A DNA stretch of 64,000 bases from Promicromonospora panici (GTDB lineage: Bacteria > Actinomycetota > Actinomycetes > Actinomycetales > Cellulomonadaceae): the NCBI RefSeq assembly GCF_900608595.1, contig NZ_UWYY01000026.1, positions 31,119 to 95,118 on the forward strand, read 5' to 3'. Of this stretch, positions 40,918 to 49,355 are shown piece by piece (the stretch's first letter is position 1; every line of letters starts with the position of its first letter). Both the position numbers and the translations under genes were made by a program. Below the pieces are notes generated by a model. That model was given only the letters and a program-made list of their open reading frames with translations, was not told the origin of the DNA and searched no databases.

Positions 40918-42719
40918 GACCGGTCGAGGGTCTGACGCTCGGTGAGCGCTACACGCTCGTGCGGCGCATCGCCATGGGCGGCATGGGCGAGGTCTGGGTC
41001 GCGCGCGACGAGAAGCTCGCGCGCGAGATCGCCGTGAAGGTGCTCCGCGAGGAGTACACGGGCAACGAGGACTTTCTTCGTCGCCTGCGCACGGAGGCCC
41101 GGAACTCGTCGACCCTCGTTCACCCCAACATCGCGCAGATGTTCGACTACGGCGAGGAGCGCGGAGCCGGCTACCTCGTCATGGAGCTGGTCCTGGGGGA
41201 GCCGCTCGCCGACCTGCTCGAGCGGGAGCCGGTGCTCCAGCCGGCCCGGCTCCTGCCGATCCTGGCGCAGACGGCGCGCGGCCTGCACGCCGCGCACCTG
41301 GCCGGCGTCGTCCACCGGGACGTGAAACCGGGCAACATCCTGCTGGAGCACTCCGGAACGGTGAAGATCACCGACTTCGGCGTCTCGGTGGCGCAGAACC
41401 AGGTGCCCATGACAGCCACCGGAATGGTGATGGGTACCGCGCAGTACCTGTCCCCCGAGCAGGCGGTCGGCCAGTCGGCGACGGGTGCCTCGGACATCTA
41501 CGCGCTCGGCGTGGTCGCCTACGAGGCCACGGCCGGGCGTCGGCCGTTCACGGGCCGGACGCCGGTCGACATCGCCATCGCCCACGTCAACGCGCCGGTT
41601 CCGCTGCTCCCGACGTCGGTCCACCCCGGCCTCGCCGAGACCATCACGAAGATGCTGGAGAAGGACCCGGCGCAGCGCATCTCGTCCGCCGACCAGCTCG
41701 CGCGGCACCTCGACGTGCTCGCCGCCGAGATCGCGGAGGACCCGTTCGGCAGCTCCCGCTACGCGCGCCGGACGCGCCGCGAGGGGCAGCCCCCGTCGTC
41801 GCAGCGGTCGAGCGCCAGCCGGAACGGTGCTCCGCAGCCCGGCCCGTCGCACGCACGCCGGCAGGCGCCGTTCGGTGGCGGCGGCCGGCACACCACGGTC
41901 GCCAACGCGCAGTCCGCTCCGCCGAGCCCCGACCAGGGCACCCCGGCCGGCGGATACGGCTCCGGCACACCCGCCGGCGGGTACGGCTCCGGCACCCCGG
42001 CAGGTGGTTACGGCTCGGGACCGTACGGTTCCGGGGGCTACGGCTCCGACTCGGCCGGGTACGGCACGACGTCGGGCGCCTATGGGACGGACGCCTACGG
42101 GCGTCCTTATTCGCCTGCGCCGGGAACACCGGCCGGCGCTCCGGGTTCCGGTTCCTACGGCACCGACTCCGCCGGGCACGGCGCGGACTCGGCCGGCTAC
42201 GGCTCCGACTCGGCCGGGTACGGCACGACGTCGGGCGCCTACGGCACGGACGCCCACGGCCGGCAGCACGGCTCGGGGTACATCCCTCCGCCGTCCGCGG
42301 GCGGGCCCAACGGCAACGGGAACGGCGCGCGCGCCTACCCGTCGCGCCGGGATCTGCACTCGACACGCCAGGACGGCCGAAAGGTCCCCCAGCAGGGGCG
42401 TTCGGGAGGGCACCCTGGGAAGCGCCGGAGTCTGTCGTCCGACATCCAACGTTGGGTGGGCGGGATCGAGGACCGGGTAGGCGTCCGGGTGTCCTGGCCG
42501 CTGGTCGCGCTGGTTGCATTGCTGCTCGTGGTCCTCATCATCACGCTGGTCTCGGGTGGCGGCGACGACGGCGCTCTGCAGGAGCCGTGGGGTTCCTCCG
42601 AAATCTACGCCGAAACACTGAGTTCCCCTGCAGCGGCCACAGCCGCCGCTTCTGGGATGATGCTCCTCAACGAGTCGTATGCCCTGAGGCAGACGGCCAT
42701 GACATCAAAGGACGTATGA
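40914..42719 (+). CDS. pknA: PknA: Ser/Thr protein kinase with low-complexity juxtamembrane region
   Basis: A 601-residue membrane kinase. The kinase domain (about 10-275) has the glycine loop IAMGGMGEVW, ATP-binding Lys 42 (IAVKVL), the catalytic HRDVKPGN, DFGVS and the activation segment TGMVMGTAQYLSPEQ. Residues about 280-510 are disordered and contain repeated GYGSGTPAG- and GYGTTSGAYGTDA-type units. A transmembrane segment lies near 527-546 (WPLVALVALLLVVLIITLV), and the outer tail is short without PASTA domains. It follows pbpA by stop/start overlap and is directly followed by pknB. Confidence 0.93.
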   Translation: MRPVEGLTLGERYTLVRRIAMGGMGEVWVARDEKLAREIAVKVLREEYTGNEDFLRRLRTEARNSSTLVHPNIAQMFDYGEERGAGYLVMELVLGEPLADLLEREPVLQPARLLPILAQTARGLHAAHLAGVVHRDVKPGNILLEHSGTVKITDFGVSVAQNQVPMTATGMVMGTAQYLSPEQAVGQSATGASDIYALGVVAYEATAGRRPFTGRTPVDIAIAHVNAPVPLLPTSVHPGLAETITKMLEKDPAQRISSADQLARHLDVLAAEIAEDPFGSSRYARRTRREGQPPSSQRSSASRNGAPQPGPSHARRQAPFGGGGRHTTVANAQSAPPSPDQGTPAGGYGSGTPAGGYGSGTPAGGYGSGPYGSGGYGSDSAGYGTTSGAYGTDAYGRPYSPAPGTPAGAPGSGSYGTDSAGHGADSAGYGSDSAGYGTTSGAYGTDAHGRQHGSGYIPPPSAGGPNGNGNGARAYPSRRDLHSTRQDGRKVPQQGRSGGHPGKRRSLSSDIQRWVGGIEDRVGVRVSWPLVALVALLLVVLIITLVSGGGDDGALQEPWGSSEIYAETLSSPAAATAAASGMMLLNESYALRQTAMTSKDV

Positions 42720-44747
42720 GTGGTGGAGAACACGCCCCGCGTACTCGCCGGCCGTTATGAGGTCGGCGAGCTTGTCGGCCGTGGCGGCATGGCCGAGGTA
42801 CACATCGGCCACGACACCCGCCTCGGTCGTACGGTGGCGATCAAGGTGCTGCGTTCCGACCTCGCTCGCGACCCGTCCTTCCTGACGCGCTTCCGCCGTG
42901 AGGCGCAGTCCGCCGCGGCGCTGAACCACCCCGCGGTCGTCGCCGTGTACGACACGGGCGAGGACATCCACCAGAACGCCGCCGGCGAGGACGTGCACGT
43001 CCCGTTCATCGTCATGGAGTACGTGGAGGGCCACACCGTCCGCGACATCCTGACCGACGGCGCCGCGGTGCCGATCGAGGAGGCCGTCGAGATCACGGTC
43101 GGCGTGCTGAGCGCGCTGGAGTACTCGCACCACGCGGGCATCGTGCACCGCGACATCAAGCCCGCGAACGTGATGATCACACCCACGGGCGCGGTCAAGG
43201 TGATGGACTTCGGCATCGCGCGCGCCATGGCGGACTCCGCCGCGACGATGACGCAGACGCACGCCGTGATCGGCACCGCGCAGTACCTCTCGCCGGAGCA
43301 GGCGCGCGGCGAACAGGTGGACACCCGCTCCGACCTGTACTCGACCGGTTGCATGCTGTTCGAGCTGCTCACCGGCCGGCCGCCGTTCCTGGGCGACTCG
43401 CCCGTGGCCGTCGCCTACCAGCACGTGGGCCAGGAGCCGCAGCGCCCGTCGGAGGTCGCCACCGACGTCCCCGACGTGCTGGACCGCATCACGCTCAAGG
43501 CACTGACCAAGGACCGCGACCAGCGGTACAGCACGGCCGCCGAGTTCCGGCGCGACCTGGAGGCCGCCATGCGCGGCGGCCAGGTCAGCGCGCCGATGGT
43601 CGGCGCCATGATGGGCGCCACGCAGGTTGCGGGCCAGCCCGCCTACGGCGCCACGCAGGTCATGACGCCGGGCCAGGCCTGGGGCCCGACCACCGCGCAG
43701 CAGAGCCCGGTCACGCCCGGCGGGGGCTACCCCGGCCAGCCGACGCGCGCCGACCAGCGCGAGCCGGAGAAGAAGAGCCGGGCGCTCATGTGGTGGCTGC
43801 TCGGGATCGCCCTGGCGGCGGTCGCGGCCATCGTCATCGCCATGGCGATGAACAACCAGACCCAGGAGCCGACGACGGTCGCGGTGCCCACCATCGCGGA
43901 GGGCATCTCCGCCGAGGAGGCGAGGCAGCAGATCGAGGCGGCCGGCCTGACGTTCGAGCGGGCCATCGACAAGGACTCCGACCTACCCGAGGGCCAGACC
44001 ACAGGTGACACCGACCCGGTGGCGAACACGGAGGTCGAGGAGAACTCGACGGTCACGGTCTTCGTGGCCGGTGCCCCGGGGCAGGTCAACATTCCGGACG
44101 TGAAGAACCTGTCGGAGGCCGACGCCCGAGCCCGGCTCGAGGAGGAGAACCTCACGGTCAGCGGTACCGAGACGGAGAACAGCCCTGACGTCGCGCAGGG
44201 CGCTGCGACCAAGACCGAGCCGGGTGCCGGGCAGACGGTGGAGGAGGGCTCGGATGTCGTCCTGTACCTCTCGACCGGCCAGACCACGATTCCGAACGTC
44301 ATCGGGCAGACCAGGGAGGCCGCCGAGCCGCAGCTGACGAACATCGGCCTCGGCACCATCAACTGGGACGAGGAGCCGAGCGACGAGGTCCCGGAGGGCT
44401 CTATCGCCCGCACCGATCCCGAGGCGGGTGACGTGCCGCAGGGCACGACGGTCACGGTCTACATCGCGACGGCTCCGGAGCCGGAGGAGACGACGGTTCC
44501 GCCCGACCTCTTCGGCAAGACGGTCGAGGAGGCCCAGGTCATGTGCACGGGCGTGCAGATCACCTGCCAGGAAGGGTCGCAGGAGCCTTCCGACTCCTTC
44601 GAGGCCGGCACGGTGATCACATCGGATCCTGCACCCGGTTCCACCGTCGAGGTGGGTGCGATCATCAACCTGGTGGTCTCGTCCGGCCCTCCCGAGGGTG
44701 AGGGCAACGGCAACGGCAACGGAGACGGCGAAGAGATCTTCCCGTAG
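42720..44747 (+). CDS. pknB: PknB: Ser/Thr kinase with four extracellular PASTA domains
   Basis: A 675-residue kinase. The N-terminal kinase domain (about 10-275) has LVGRGGMAEVH, Lys 42 (VAIKVL), HRDIKPANVM, DFGIARAMAD and the activation loop VIGTAQYLSPEQARGE. A transmembrane helix lies near 357-380. Four PASTA repeats follow (for example VNIPDVKNLSEADARARLEE and TTIPNVIGQTREAAEPQLTN), with a pair of cysteines in the last one (VMCTGVQITCQEG) and a Gly/Asn-rich tail. PASTA modules bind peptidoglycan fragments and localise the kinase to growth sites. GTG codons at 42720 and 42723 are both possible starts. It is the last gene of the operon. Confidence 0.95.
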   Translation: MVENTPRVLAGRYEVGELVGRGGMAEVHIGHDTRLGRTVAIKVLRSDLARDPSFLTRFRREAQSAAALNHPAVVAVYDTGEDIHQNAAGEDVHVPFIVMEYVEGHTVRDILTDGAAVPIEEAVEITVGVLSALEYSHHAGIVHRDIKPANVMITPTGAVKVMDFGIARAMADSAATMTQTHAVIGTAQYLSPEQARGEQVDTRSDLYSTGCMLFELLTGRPPFLGDSPVAVAYQHVGQEPQRPSEVATDVPDVLDRITLKALTKDRDQRYSTAAEFRRDLEAAMRGGQVSAPMVGAMMGATQVAGQPAYGATQVMTPGQAWGPTTAQQSPVTPGGGYPGQPTRADQREPEKKSRALMWWLLGIALAAVAAIVIAMAMNNQTQEPTTVAVPTIAEGISAEEARQQIEAAGLTFERAIDKDSDLPEGQTTGDTDPVANTEVEENSTVTVFVAGAPGQVNIPDVKNLSEADARARLEEENLTVSGTETENSPDVAQGAATKTEPGAGQTVEEGSDVVLYLSTGQTTIPNVIGQTREAAEPQLTNIGLGTINWDEEPSDEVPEGSIARTDPEAGDVPQGTTVTVYIATAPEPEETTVPPDLFGKTVEEAQVMCTGVQITCQEGSQEPSDSFEAGTVITSDPAPGSTVEVGAIINLVVSSGPPEGEGNGNGNGDGEEIFP

Positions 44748-44752
44748 AGCAG

Positions 44753-44782
44753 AACGCCGGCCGGGTGATCCCGGCCGGCGTT
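44753..44782. terminator. Terminator between pknB and trpG
   Basis: AACGCCGGCCGGG and its exact complement form a 13-bp stem with a TGAT loop, starting six bases after the pknB stop codon and lying between two convergent genes. It probably serves both. Confidence 0.8.
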
Positions 44783-44803
44783 GGAGAGGCATGGCGTCGT
44801 CGG

Positions 44804-45466
44804 TCACGAGGTGACCAGCGGCGCCATTCCCTTTGCCCGCTCGACGGCGCCCTCGAGCCCGCAGGTCTCGAGCCAGTTCGCCAGCAGCCGGTGCCCGCCC
44901 TCGGTGAGCACCGACTCCGGGTGGAACTGAACGCCGTGCAGCGGCAGCTCGCGGTGCTGCAGGCCCATGACGATGCCCGACGCCGTCGTGCAGGTCACGT
45001 GCAGCTCGTCCGGCACGCTGTCCGGCGTCACGGCGAGCGAGTGGTAGCGCGTCGCCGTGAACGGCGTCGGCAGGCCGGCGAGCACACCGTCGCCGGAGTG
45101 CTCCACGAGACTCGTCTTGCCGTGCATGAGCTCGGGCGCGTGCGTCACCTCGCCCCCGTACACCTCGGCGAGGGCCTGGTGGCCCAGGCAGACGCCGAGC
45201 ATCGGGGTGCTCGACCGGGCGCAGGCCCGGATGACGTCCTCGGAGGCGCCGGCCTCCGCGGGTGTTCCCGGACCGGGCGACACGAGCACGCCGTCGTAGG
45301 GCACGGGGGAGCTGTCGCCGCCGTCGTACCAGTAGCGGCCTTCGGCGTCGGGGGAGGGCACGGCGTCGTTCCTGACCACCACGGTCCGGGCGCCGATCTG
45401 GTCGAGGTAGCCGACGATCGTGTAGACGAACGAGTCGTAGTTGTCGACGACGAGGATGCGCGTCAT
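44804..45466 (-). CDS. trpG: Glutamine amidotransferase subunit of anthranilate/aminodeoxychorismate synthase
   Basis: A 220-residue class I glutamine amidotransferase. The start MTRILVVDNYDSFVYTIVGY is diagnostic. Catalytic Cys is in MLGVCLGHQAL, the oxyanion loop in LVSPGPGTPAEAG, and the catalytic His and Glu in LHGVQFHPESVLT. It supplies ammonia to TrpE or PabB; neither partner is in the window, so trpG and pabA cannot be separated. The gene beside pknB in actinobacteria is usually annotated trpG or pabA. Confidence 0.9.
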   Translation of the reverse strand: MTRILVVDNYDSFVYTIVGYLDQIGARTVVVRNDAVPSPDAEGRYWYDGGDSSPVPYDGVLVSPGPGTPAEAGASEDVIRACARSSTPMLGVCLGHQALAEVYGGEVTHAPELMHGKTSLVEHSGDGVLAGLPTPFTATRYHSLAVTPDSVPDELHVTCTTASGIVMGLQHRELPLHGVQFHPESVLTEGGHRLLANWLETCGLEGAVERAKGMAPLVTS

Positions 45467-45475
45467 GCAGGAATG

Positions 45476-45634
45476 CTACGCGCCGACGGTGGTGTCGTTG
45501 AACGGCATGTACTCGCTGAGCCACGGGAAGAACTCGGTGAAGCACACGGCGACCACGCCGAAGATGAGCACGACGCAGACCAGGAACTTGAACCAGCCCG
45601 GGCCGGGAATGGCCCGCCACAGCAGCGCGTACAT
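45476..45634 (-). CDS. 52-residue single-pass membrane microprotein
   Basis: ATG 45634 overlaps the sortase stop codon by one base (TGATG), so translation is probably coupled. The product begins MYALLWRAIPGPGWFKFLVC, continues as a transmembrane helix (VVLIFGVVAVCFTEFFPWL) and ends in EYMPFNDTTVGA. Similar small proteins with an 'LWRxLPGPxxxKxxxxL' start commonly follow class E sortase genes in actinobacteria (recalled). The role is unknown; a sortase partner is plausible. Confidence 0.75.
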   Translation of the reverse strand: MYALLWRAIPGPGWFKFLVCVVLIFGVVAVCFTEFFPWLSEYMPFNDTTVGA

Positions 45635-46467
45635 CAGCCCACCAGCTCCTTCGGCTTGCCGTCGCCGACCGGCGACCAGTACTCGAGCTCGCCGTGCACG
45701 ATGTACCGCTGGGTCGCGGAGAACATCGGGTGGCACGAGGTCAGCGTGATGAACCGGTCGGTCAGCTCGGGCATGGGCTGGTCGGACGTCACGCCGGGCA
45801 CCGGCGCGATCACCTCGACGTTCTGCGGGTACACGATCTTCGACTCGGTCACCTTGTAGACGTACCAGGTCTTCTCGGTGCGGACCACCAGGGCGTCGCC
45901 GTTCTTGAGCTCCGCGATCTGGTTGAACGGCTTGCCGTACGTGGTGCGGTGCGCGGCGACGGCGAAGTTGCCGAGGTCGCCCGGCATCGCCGTGCCGTTG
46001 TAATGCCCGATGCCGATCGTGTCGAGCACCGTGGCCTTGTCCGTTCCCTCGGCGACCGGCTTGACGTAGTCGTCGCCGAACCGCGGGATGTACATCTGCG
46101 CGAAGAGCGTCCCGTCCTCGGGCGGCTCCTTCATGACGGGCGGCGGACCATGGTTCTCGGTCGCGGTCGCGGGGCCGGTGGGCGCGCTCCCCCAGTCCAT
46201 CTCGGCGATGATCTCGTTCTGCGCCCGCGCGCCTTCGACGTCGGTCCACCAGAGCTGCCACACCACGAAGAGGCCGAGCACCAGACCCGCGGTCACGAGG
46301 AGCTCGCCCATCACACCGATCAGCCAGGCGACCGGCCGCATGGGCGACGAGGCCCCACGCGGGCGCCGCGCGTTACGCGGCCCCATGCCGGACGGACCGC
46401 GCTGATACGCGATGGGGAAGACCTCTTGTGCCAGGGGCACGTTGTGGCCGGCCTGCGCGTGGGTCAT
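45634..46467 (-). CDS. Class E sortase
   Basis: A 277-residue membrane transpeptidase. A cytoplasmic N-terminus and one membrane segment (about 50-70, LIGVMGELLVTAGLVLGLFV) precede the sortase barrel (about 105-265). Catalytic residues are the His in FAVAAHRTTYG, Cys 245 in ITLTSCHPMFS and the Arg in TQRYIVHGEL. Class E enzymes of high-GC actinobacteria attach proteins bearing LAxTG signals; a protein ending in LASTG is encoded at 53.9-60.3 kb. The ATG overlaps the DUF881 stop codon by four bases. Confidence 0.92.
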   Translation of the reverse strand: MTHAQAGHNVPLAQEVFPIAYQRGPSGMGPRNARRPRGASSPMRPVAWLIGVMGELLVTAGLVLGLFVVWQLWWTDVEGARAQNEIIAEMDWGSAPTGPATATENHGPPPVMKEPPEDGTLFAQMYIPRFGDDYVKPVAEGTDKATVLDTIGIGHYNGTAMPGDLGNFAVAAHRTTYGKPFNQIAELKNGDALVVRTEKTWYVYKVTESKIVYPQNVEVIAPVPGVTSDQPMPELTDRFITLTSCHPMFSATQRYIVHGELEYWSPVGDGKPKELVG

Positions 46468-47279
46468 CCAAAGACCTCCGTACCATCGGGAACCTTCGCG
46501 TACTGGAGACCGCCGCCGTTGTACGCGGGGAGGTCCAGGTGGTCGCTGCGTTGCACGTCCCAGCCCAGATGCACCCAGTCGACGTACTCCAGGTACGTCT
46601 GGACGCCTTCGGAGCTCATCAGTGACGCCTCCATCTTCTCCGGGTCTCCCACAGCCGTCACCTTGTAGGGGGGTGAGAAAACCTTGCCGTGCAGCAGGAG
46701 GATATTGCCGGAGCAGCGGAACGCCGACGTCGACGTCACGCGCTCACCCTGCAGAGTCATGGCCTCGGCACCGCCGCCCCACAGCGCGTTGATCACGTGC
46801 TGCAGGTCCTGCTGGTGCACCACGAGGTCGTCGGGTTGCGGCTCCACACCACCCGGCCCGACATCGACCGACGTCGACGGGGCGTCGTCGAGCGTCACCG
46901 TCACACCCGGGCCCGCCACGGGCGCGGATCCCGACACCACGCCCTCACGCCCCACCAGGCCGGCGGCGGGCTCGGGGACGGCGGTACCCGCGCGGGCGCT
47001 CAGCGCCTCGATCTCACGATCGAGCTCACCGGTGCGTTCGGTGAGCTCCGTGACGCGTGCCGTCTCGGCGTCGACGAGCTGCGCGAGGTCCTGTGGATCA
47101 CGGGTGTCGGCGCCACCGCCGTCCGCCAGGCGTGCGCTCGCGCTGAACATGAGGCCGGCCAGCACGGCGACGGCGCCGACGCTGAGCCACGAACGCCATC
47201 CGGCGTTCATCGAGGCGCGAAAGAAGCCCGTCGCACCGCTCGGGGCGGGCGGCGCGGGCGTCGGTTCGGCTCCGGTCAC
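46464..47279 (-). CDS. DUF881 family membrane-anchored protein
   Basis: A 271-residue protein. One N-terminal transmembrane segment (about 32-48, WLSVGAVAVLAGLMFSASA) is followed by a coiled-coil-prone stretch (LVDAETARVTELTERTGELD). The DUF881 domain follows (GPGVTVTLDDAP, LVVHQQDLQHVINALWGGGA, GEAM-like TLQGERVTSTSAFRC, SPPYKVTAVGDPEKMEAS). DUF881 proteins occur next to crgA and division genes in actinobacteria; the function is undefined. First gene of a leftward operon with the sortase and microprotein. Confidence 0.9.
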   Translation of the reverse strand: MTGAEPTPAPPAPSGATGFFRASMNAGWRSWLSVGAVAVLAGLMFSASARLADGGGADTRDPQDLAQLVDAETARVTELTERTGELDREIEALSARAGTAVPEPAAGLVGREGVVSGSAPVAGPGVTVTLDDAPSTSVDVGPGGVEPQPDDLVVHQQDLQHVINALWGGGAEAMTLQGERVTSTSAFRCSGNILLLHGKVFSPPYKVTAVGDPEKMEASLMSSEGVQTYLEYVDWVHLGWDVQRSDHLDLPAYNGGGLQYAKVPDGTEVFG

Positions 47280-47423
47280 GCGTCACTCCTGCAACATTCG
47301 ACAAACCCGCGGACGCGTCTGGTCACGACTCAGGCCTGTGGAGCACTACGCTAGTCCACGAGCAAGCAGACGTCGGCTCGGCACACCCGTCGGGACGACC
47401 ACACCAGGACAGGAGCCCGCCTC

Positions 47424-47690
47424 GTGCCCGAGTCGAAGTCCCGCAACAAGAAGAAGGCCAAGGTCGAGAAGGCCGAGGCCAAGGTCGCGCTGCCCGGTGA
47501 GGCGGTCAACCCGCGCTGGCTCGCCCCGCTGATGCTGGGCCTGATGATCCTCGGCCTGGTCTGGATCGTGACGTTCTACCTCACGAGCTCCGACCTCGGC
47601 CTGCCGATCCCGCCGCTCGGGCAGTGGAACCTCGCGATCGGCTTCGGCCTGATCATCGTCGGTTTCGGCCTCACCACACGCTGGAAGTGA
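47424..47690 (+). CDS. crgA: CrgA cell-division protein
   Basis: An 88-residue CrgA. The Lys-rich cytoplasmic N-terminus (SKSRNKKKAKVEKAEAKVAL) is followed by the family block NPRWLAPLMLGLMILGLVWI and a second transmembrane segment (WNLAIGFGLIIVGFGLTTRW). In mycobacteria and streptomycetes CrgA recruits PBPs and FtsZ-ring components to coordinate septation. The GTG start at 47424 follows a weak GGAG. It is divergent from the DUF881 gene and ends before a strong hairpin. Confidence 0.95.
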   Translation: MPESKSRNKKKAKVEKAEAKVALPGEAVNPRWLAPLMLGLMILGLVWIVTFYLTSSDLGLPIPPLGQWNLAIGFGLIIVGFGLTTRWK

Positions 47691-47694
47691 CGGG

Positions 47695-47722
47695 TCCGCG
47701 GCCGCGCTGAGGCGGCCGCGGA
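47695..47722 (+). terminator. crgA terminator hairpin
   Basis: TCCGCGGCCGC and its exact complement (11 bp) enclose six bases, starting four bases after the crgA stop codon. Confidence 0.75.
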
Positions 47723-47735
47723 ACTGTGTCCCTAT

Positions 47736-47755
47736 TTATCCACAGCTGTGGGTAA
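47736..47755. promoter_or_regulatory. Inverted pair of DnaA-box-like 9-mers
   Basis: TTATCCACA (47736-47744) is a perfect match to the bacterial DnaA-box consensus, and TGTGGGTAA (47747-47755) is an inverted near-match, together forming an almost perfect 20-base palindrome. Another perfect box lies inside the rhomboid gene at 48295-48303. The region is not AT-rich enough to be an origin; a DnaA-binding regulatory or titration site is possible. Confidence 0.4.
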
Positions 47756-47851
47756 AGCTGGGGAAAAGAGAGTGGTGACACACCGCCAGGTGGTCAGATC
47801 GGCCCAGCTCCGCGGTTTTGGCGGAGTCCGGCCGAGGGGTCACCAGCCTGT

Positions 47852-48739
47852 TCACAGGACGCCCAGCGAGCTGTAGCGCCACACCGCCAGGCCCACCAGG
47901 AGCGCGACGCCCACCACCGGGACCACCCAGGCGACGGCGGCCCGGCGCTCCTTCGGCGCATACGCGTAGGCATAGGCCACCAGCGCTCCGGTGACGAGCC
48001 CGCCCAGGTGCGCCTGCCACGAGATGTTCGGCACGAAGAACCCGATGGCGCCGTTGATCGCGAGCAGGACCAGCACCTGCCCCATGCTCCGGCCCAGCCG
48101 GCGCATCACCGGGAGCATCGCCCCGAAGAGGCCGAACACCATGCCGGAGGCACCCACCACGGGCGTCACCCAGGCGCTCGAGGTGAACGGGTCGCCCGCC
48201 AGCAGGAGGACGCCGACCGAACCACCCACGGCGGAGAGCAGGCACAGGACCGCGAACCGCAGCCGACCGAGCAGCGGCTCGAGGAACTGGCCGGTTATCC
48301 ACAGGGCGTACATGTTGAACAGGATGTGCAGCGGCGACGTGGAGTGCAGGAACGAGGCCGTCAGAAAGCGCCACGGCTCGACCGCGCCGCCCCAGGGCCA
48401 GAACCAGAGCAGCTCCGTCCACCGGCCACCCGTCACCAGCTGCAGCAGCCAGCTCGCGACGCAGATCCCGATGATGGTGAAGGTGACGATCGGGCGGCCG
48501 CCCGCCCCCGTCTCGCCGGCCGAGCCGCCGAAGACTGTCCGCACGCGGGGAGCGGTGCGCTTCGACTCCCGCACGCAGTCCACGCACTGCACGCCGACGG
48601 CGGCCGGCCGCTGGCACTCCGGGCAGGCAGGCCGGCCACAGCGCTGGCAGCGTACGTAGGACACCCGGTCGGGGTGTCGCGGGCAGACGGGAGCCGCGGC
48701 CTCGGTCGGCTCCTCGGCGGCCGGGTCGTTCGTTGCGAT
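47852..48739 (-). CDS. Rhomboid-family intramembrane serine protease with zinc-finger-like N-terminus
   Basis: A polytopic intramembrane protease. Catalytic Ser is in VVGASGMVFGLFGA and His in ISWQAHLGGLVTG; the HxxxN motif is in LHILFNMYAL. The N-terminus carries a B-box-like zinc motif, VCPRHPDRVSYVRCQRCGRP (Cys-x2-His then Cys-x2-Cys), followed by ACPECQ and VQCVDCVRE. Part of this motif lies upstream of the first ordinary start codon (GTG 48664). The frame continues to a stop near 48752 without ATG, GTG or TTG, so translation probably begins at ATC 48739 (reading as MATNDPAAEEP) behind a GAGGAC sequence. The product would be 295 residues. Confidence 0.85.
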   Translation of the reverse strand: MATNDPAAEEPTEAAAPVCPRHPDRVSYVRCQRCGRPACPECQRPAAVGVQCVDCVRESKRTAPRVRTVFGGSAGETGAGGRPIVTFTIIGICVASWLLQLVTGGRWTELLWFWPWGGAVEPWRFLTASFLHSTSPLHILFNMYALWITGQFLEPLLGRLRFAVLCLLSAVGGSVGVLLLAGDPFTSSAWVTPVVGASGMVFGLFGAMLPVMRRLGRSMGQVLVLLAINGAIGFFVPNISWQAHLGGLVTGALVAYAYAYAPKERRAAVAWVVPVVGVALLVGLAVWRYSSLGVL

Positions 48740-48815
48740 ACGTCCTCAGTCCCCTCGGTCCTCAGTACTCAGGGTGGTGCTGGGTCCAGCACAGCGGCGC
48801 GGTCGCCGCCGTCCC

Positions 48816-49355
48816 TCAGGGCTCGATGGTGACCGACTCGATGGTGATGTCGTCGACGGGGCGGTCACCAGGACGCGTGCGCGTCTTGCCGACCTGGTCG
48901 ACGACCTTGCGGGAAGCGTCGTCAGCCACCTTGCCGAAGATGGTGTGCTTGCCGTTCAGCCACGGGGTCTCGGCAGTGGTGAGGAAGAACTGCGAACCGT
49001 TGGTGCCCTCGATCTCGCCCGTCACCGGGTTGCGGCGCTTGCCGGCGTTGGCCATCGCGAGGATGTACTTCTCGTTGAACTGGAGCTCCGGGTGGATCTC
49101 GTCGTTGAACGTGTACCCCGGGCCGCCGGTTCCCGTGCCGAGCGGGCAGCCGCCCTGGATCATGAAGTCGTCGATGACACGGTGGAAGATGAGACCGTCG
49201 TAGAACGGGTCCTTGCGCTCCTCTCCCGTCCGCGGGTCCGTCCAGGCCTTCTCACCGGTCGCGAGGCCGACGAAGTTCTCGACAGTCTTGGGCGCGTGGT
49301 TCGGGAAGAGCTCGATACGGATGTCACCAGAGGTGGTGTGCAGGATTGCGAACAT
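48816..49355 (-). CDS. ppiA: Cyclophilin-type peptidyl-prolyl cis-trans isomerase
   Basis: A 179-residue cytoplasmic cyclophilin. The hallmark catalytic Arg and neighbours are in FHRVIDDFMIQGGCPLGTGT, with the GSQFFLTT and HTIFGKV motifs of the active-site cleft. The start MFAILHTTSGDIRIELFPNH is typical of actinobacterial PpiA, and the ATG has a clear GGAGG (positions about 49368-49364). It is the usual neighbour of the rhomboid gene near the origin in actinobacteria. Confidence 0.95.
   Translation of the reverse strand: MFAILHTTSGDIRIELFPNHAPKTVENFVGLATGEKAWTDPRTGEERKDPFYDGLIFHRVIDDFMIQGGCPLGTGTGGPGYTFNDEIHPELQFNEKYILAMANAGKRRNPVTGEIEGTNGSQFFLTTAETPWLNGKHTIFGKVADDASRKVVDQVGKTRTRPGDRPVDDITIESVTIEP

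Noticed and set aside
41930..42270. CRISPR-like repeats in the pknA region
   Set aside because: The repeats are in frame, differ in length, and encode Gly/Tyr/Ser units of a disordered protein tract; there are no uniform spacers.
47736..47755. Chromosomal replication origin
   Set aside because: Only one box pair plus one further box, no AT-rich unwinding region and no dnaA or dnaN next to it. Proximity to the origin is likely from gene content, but the origin itself is not here.
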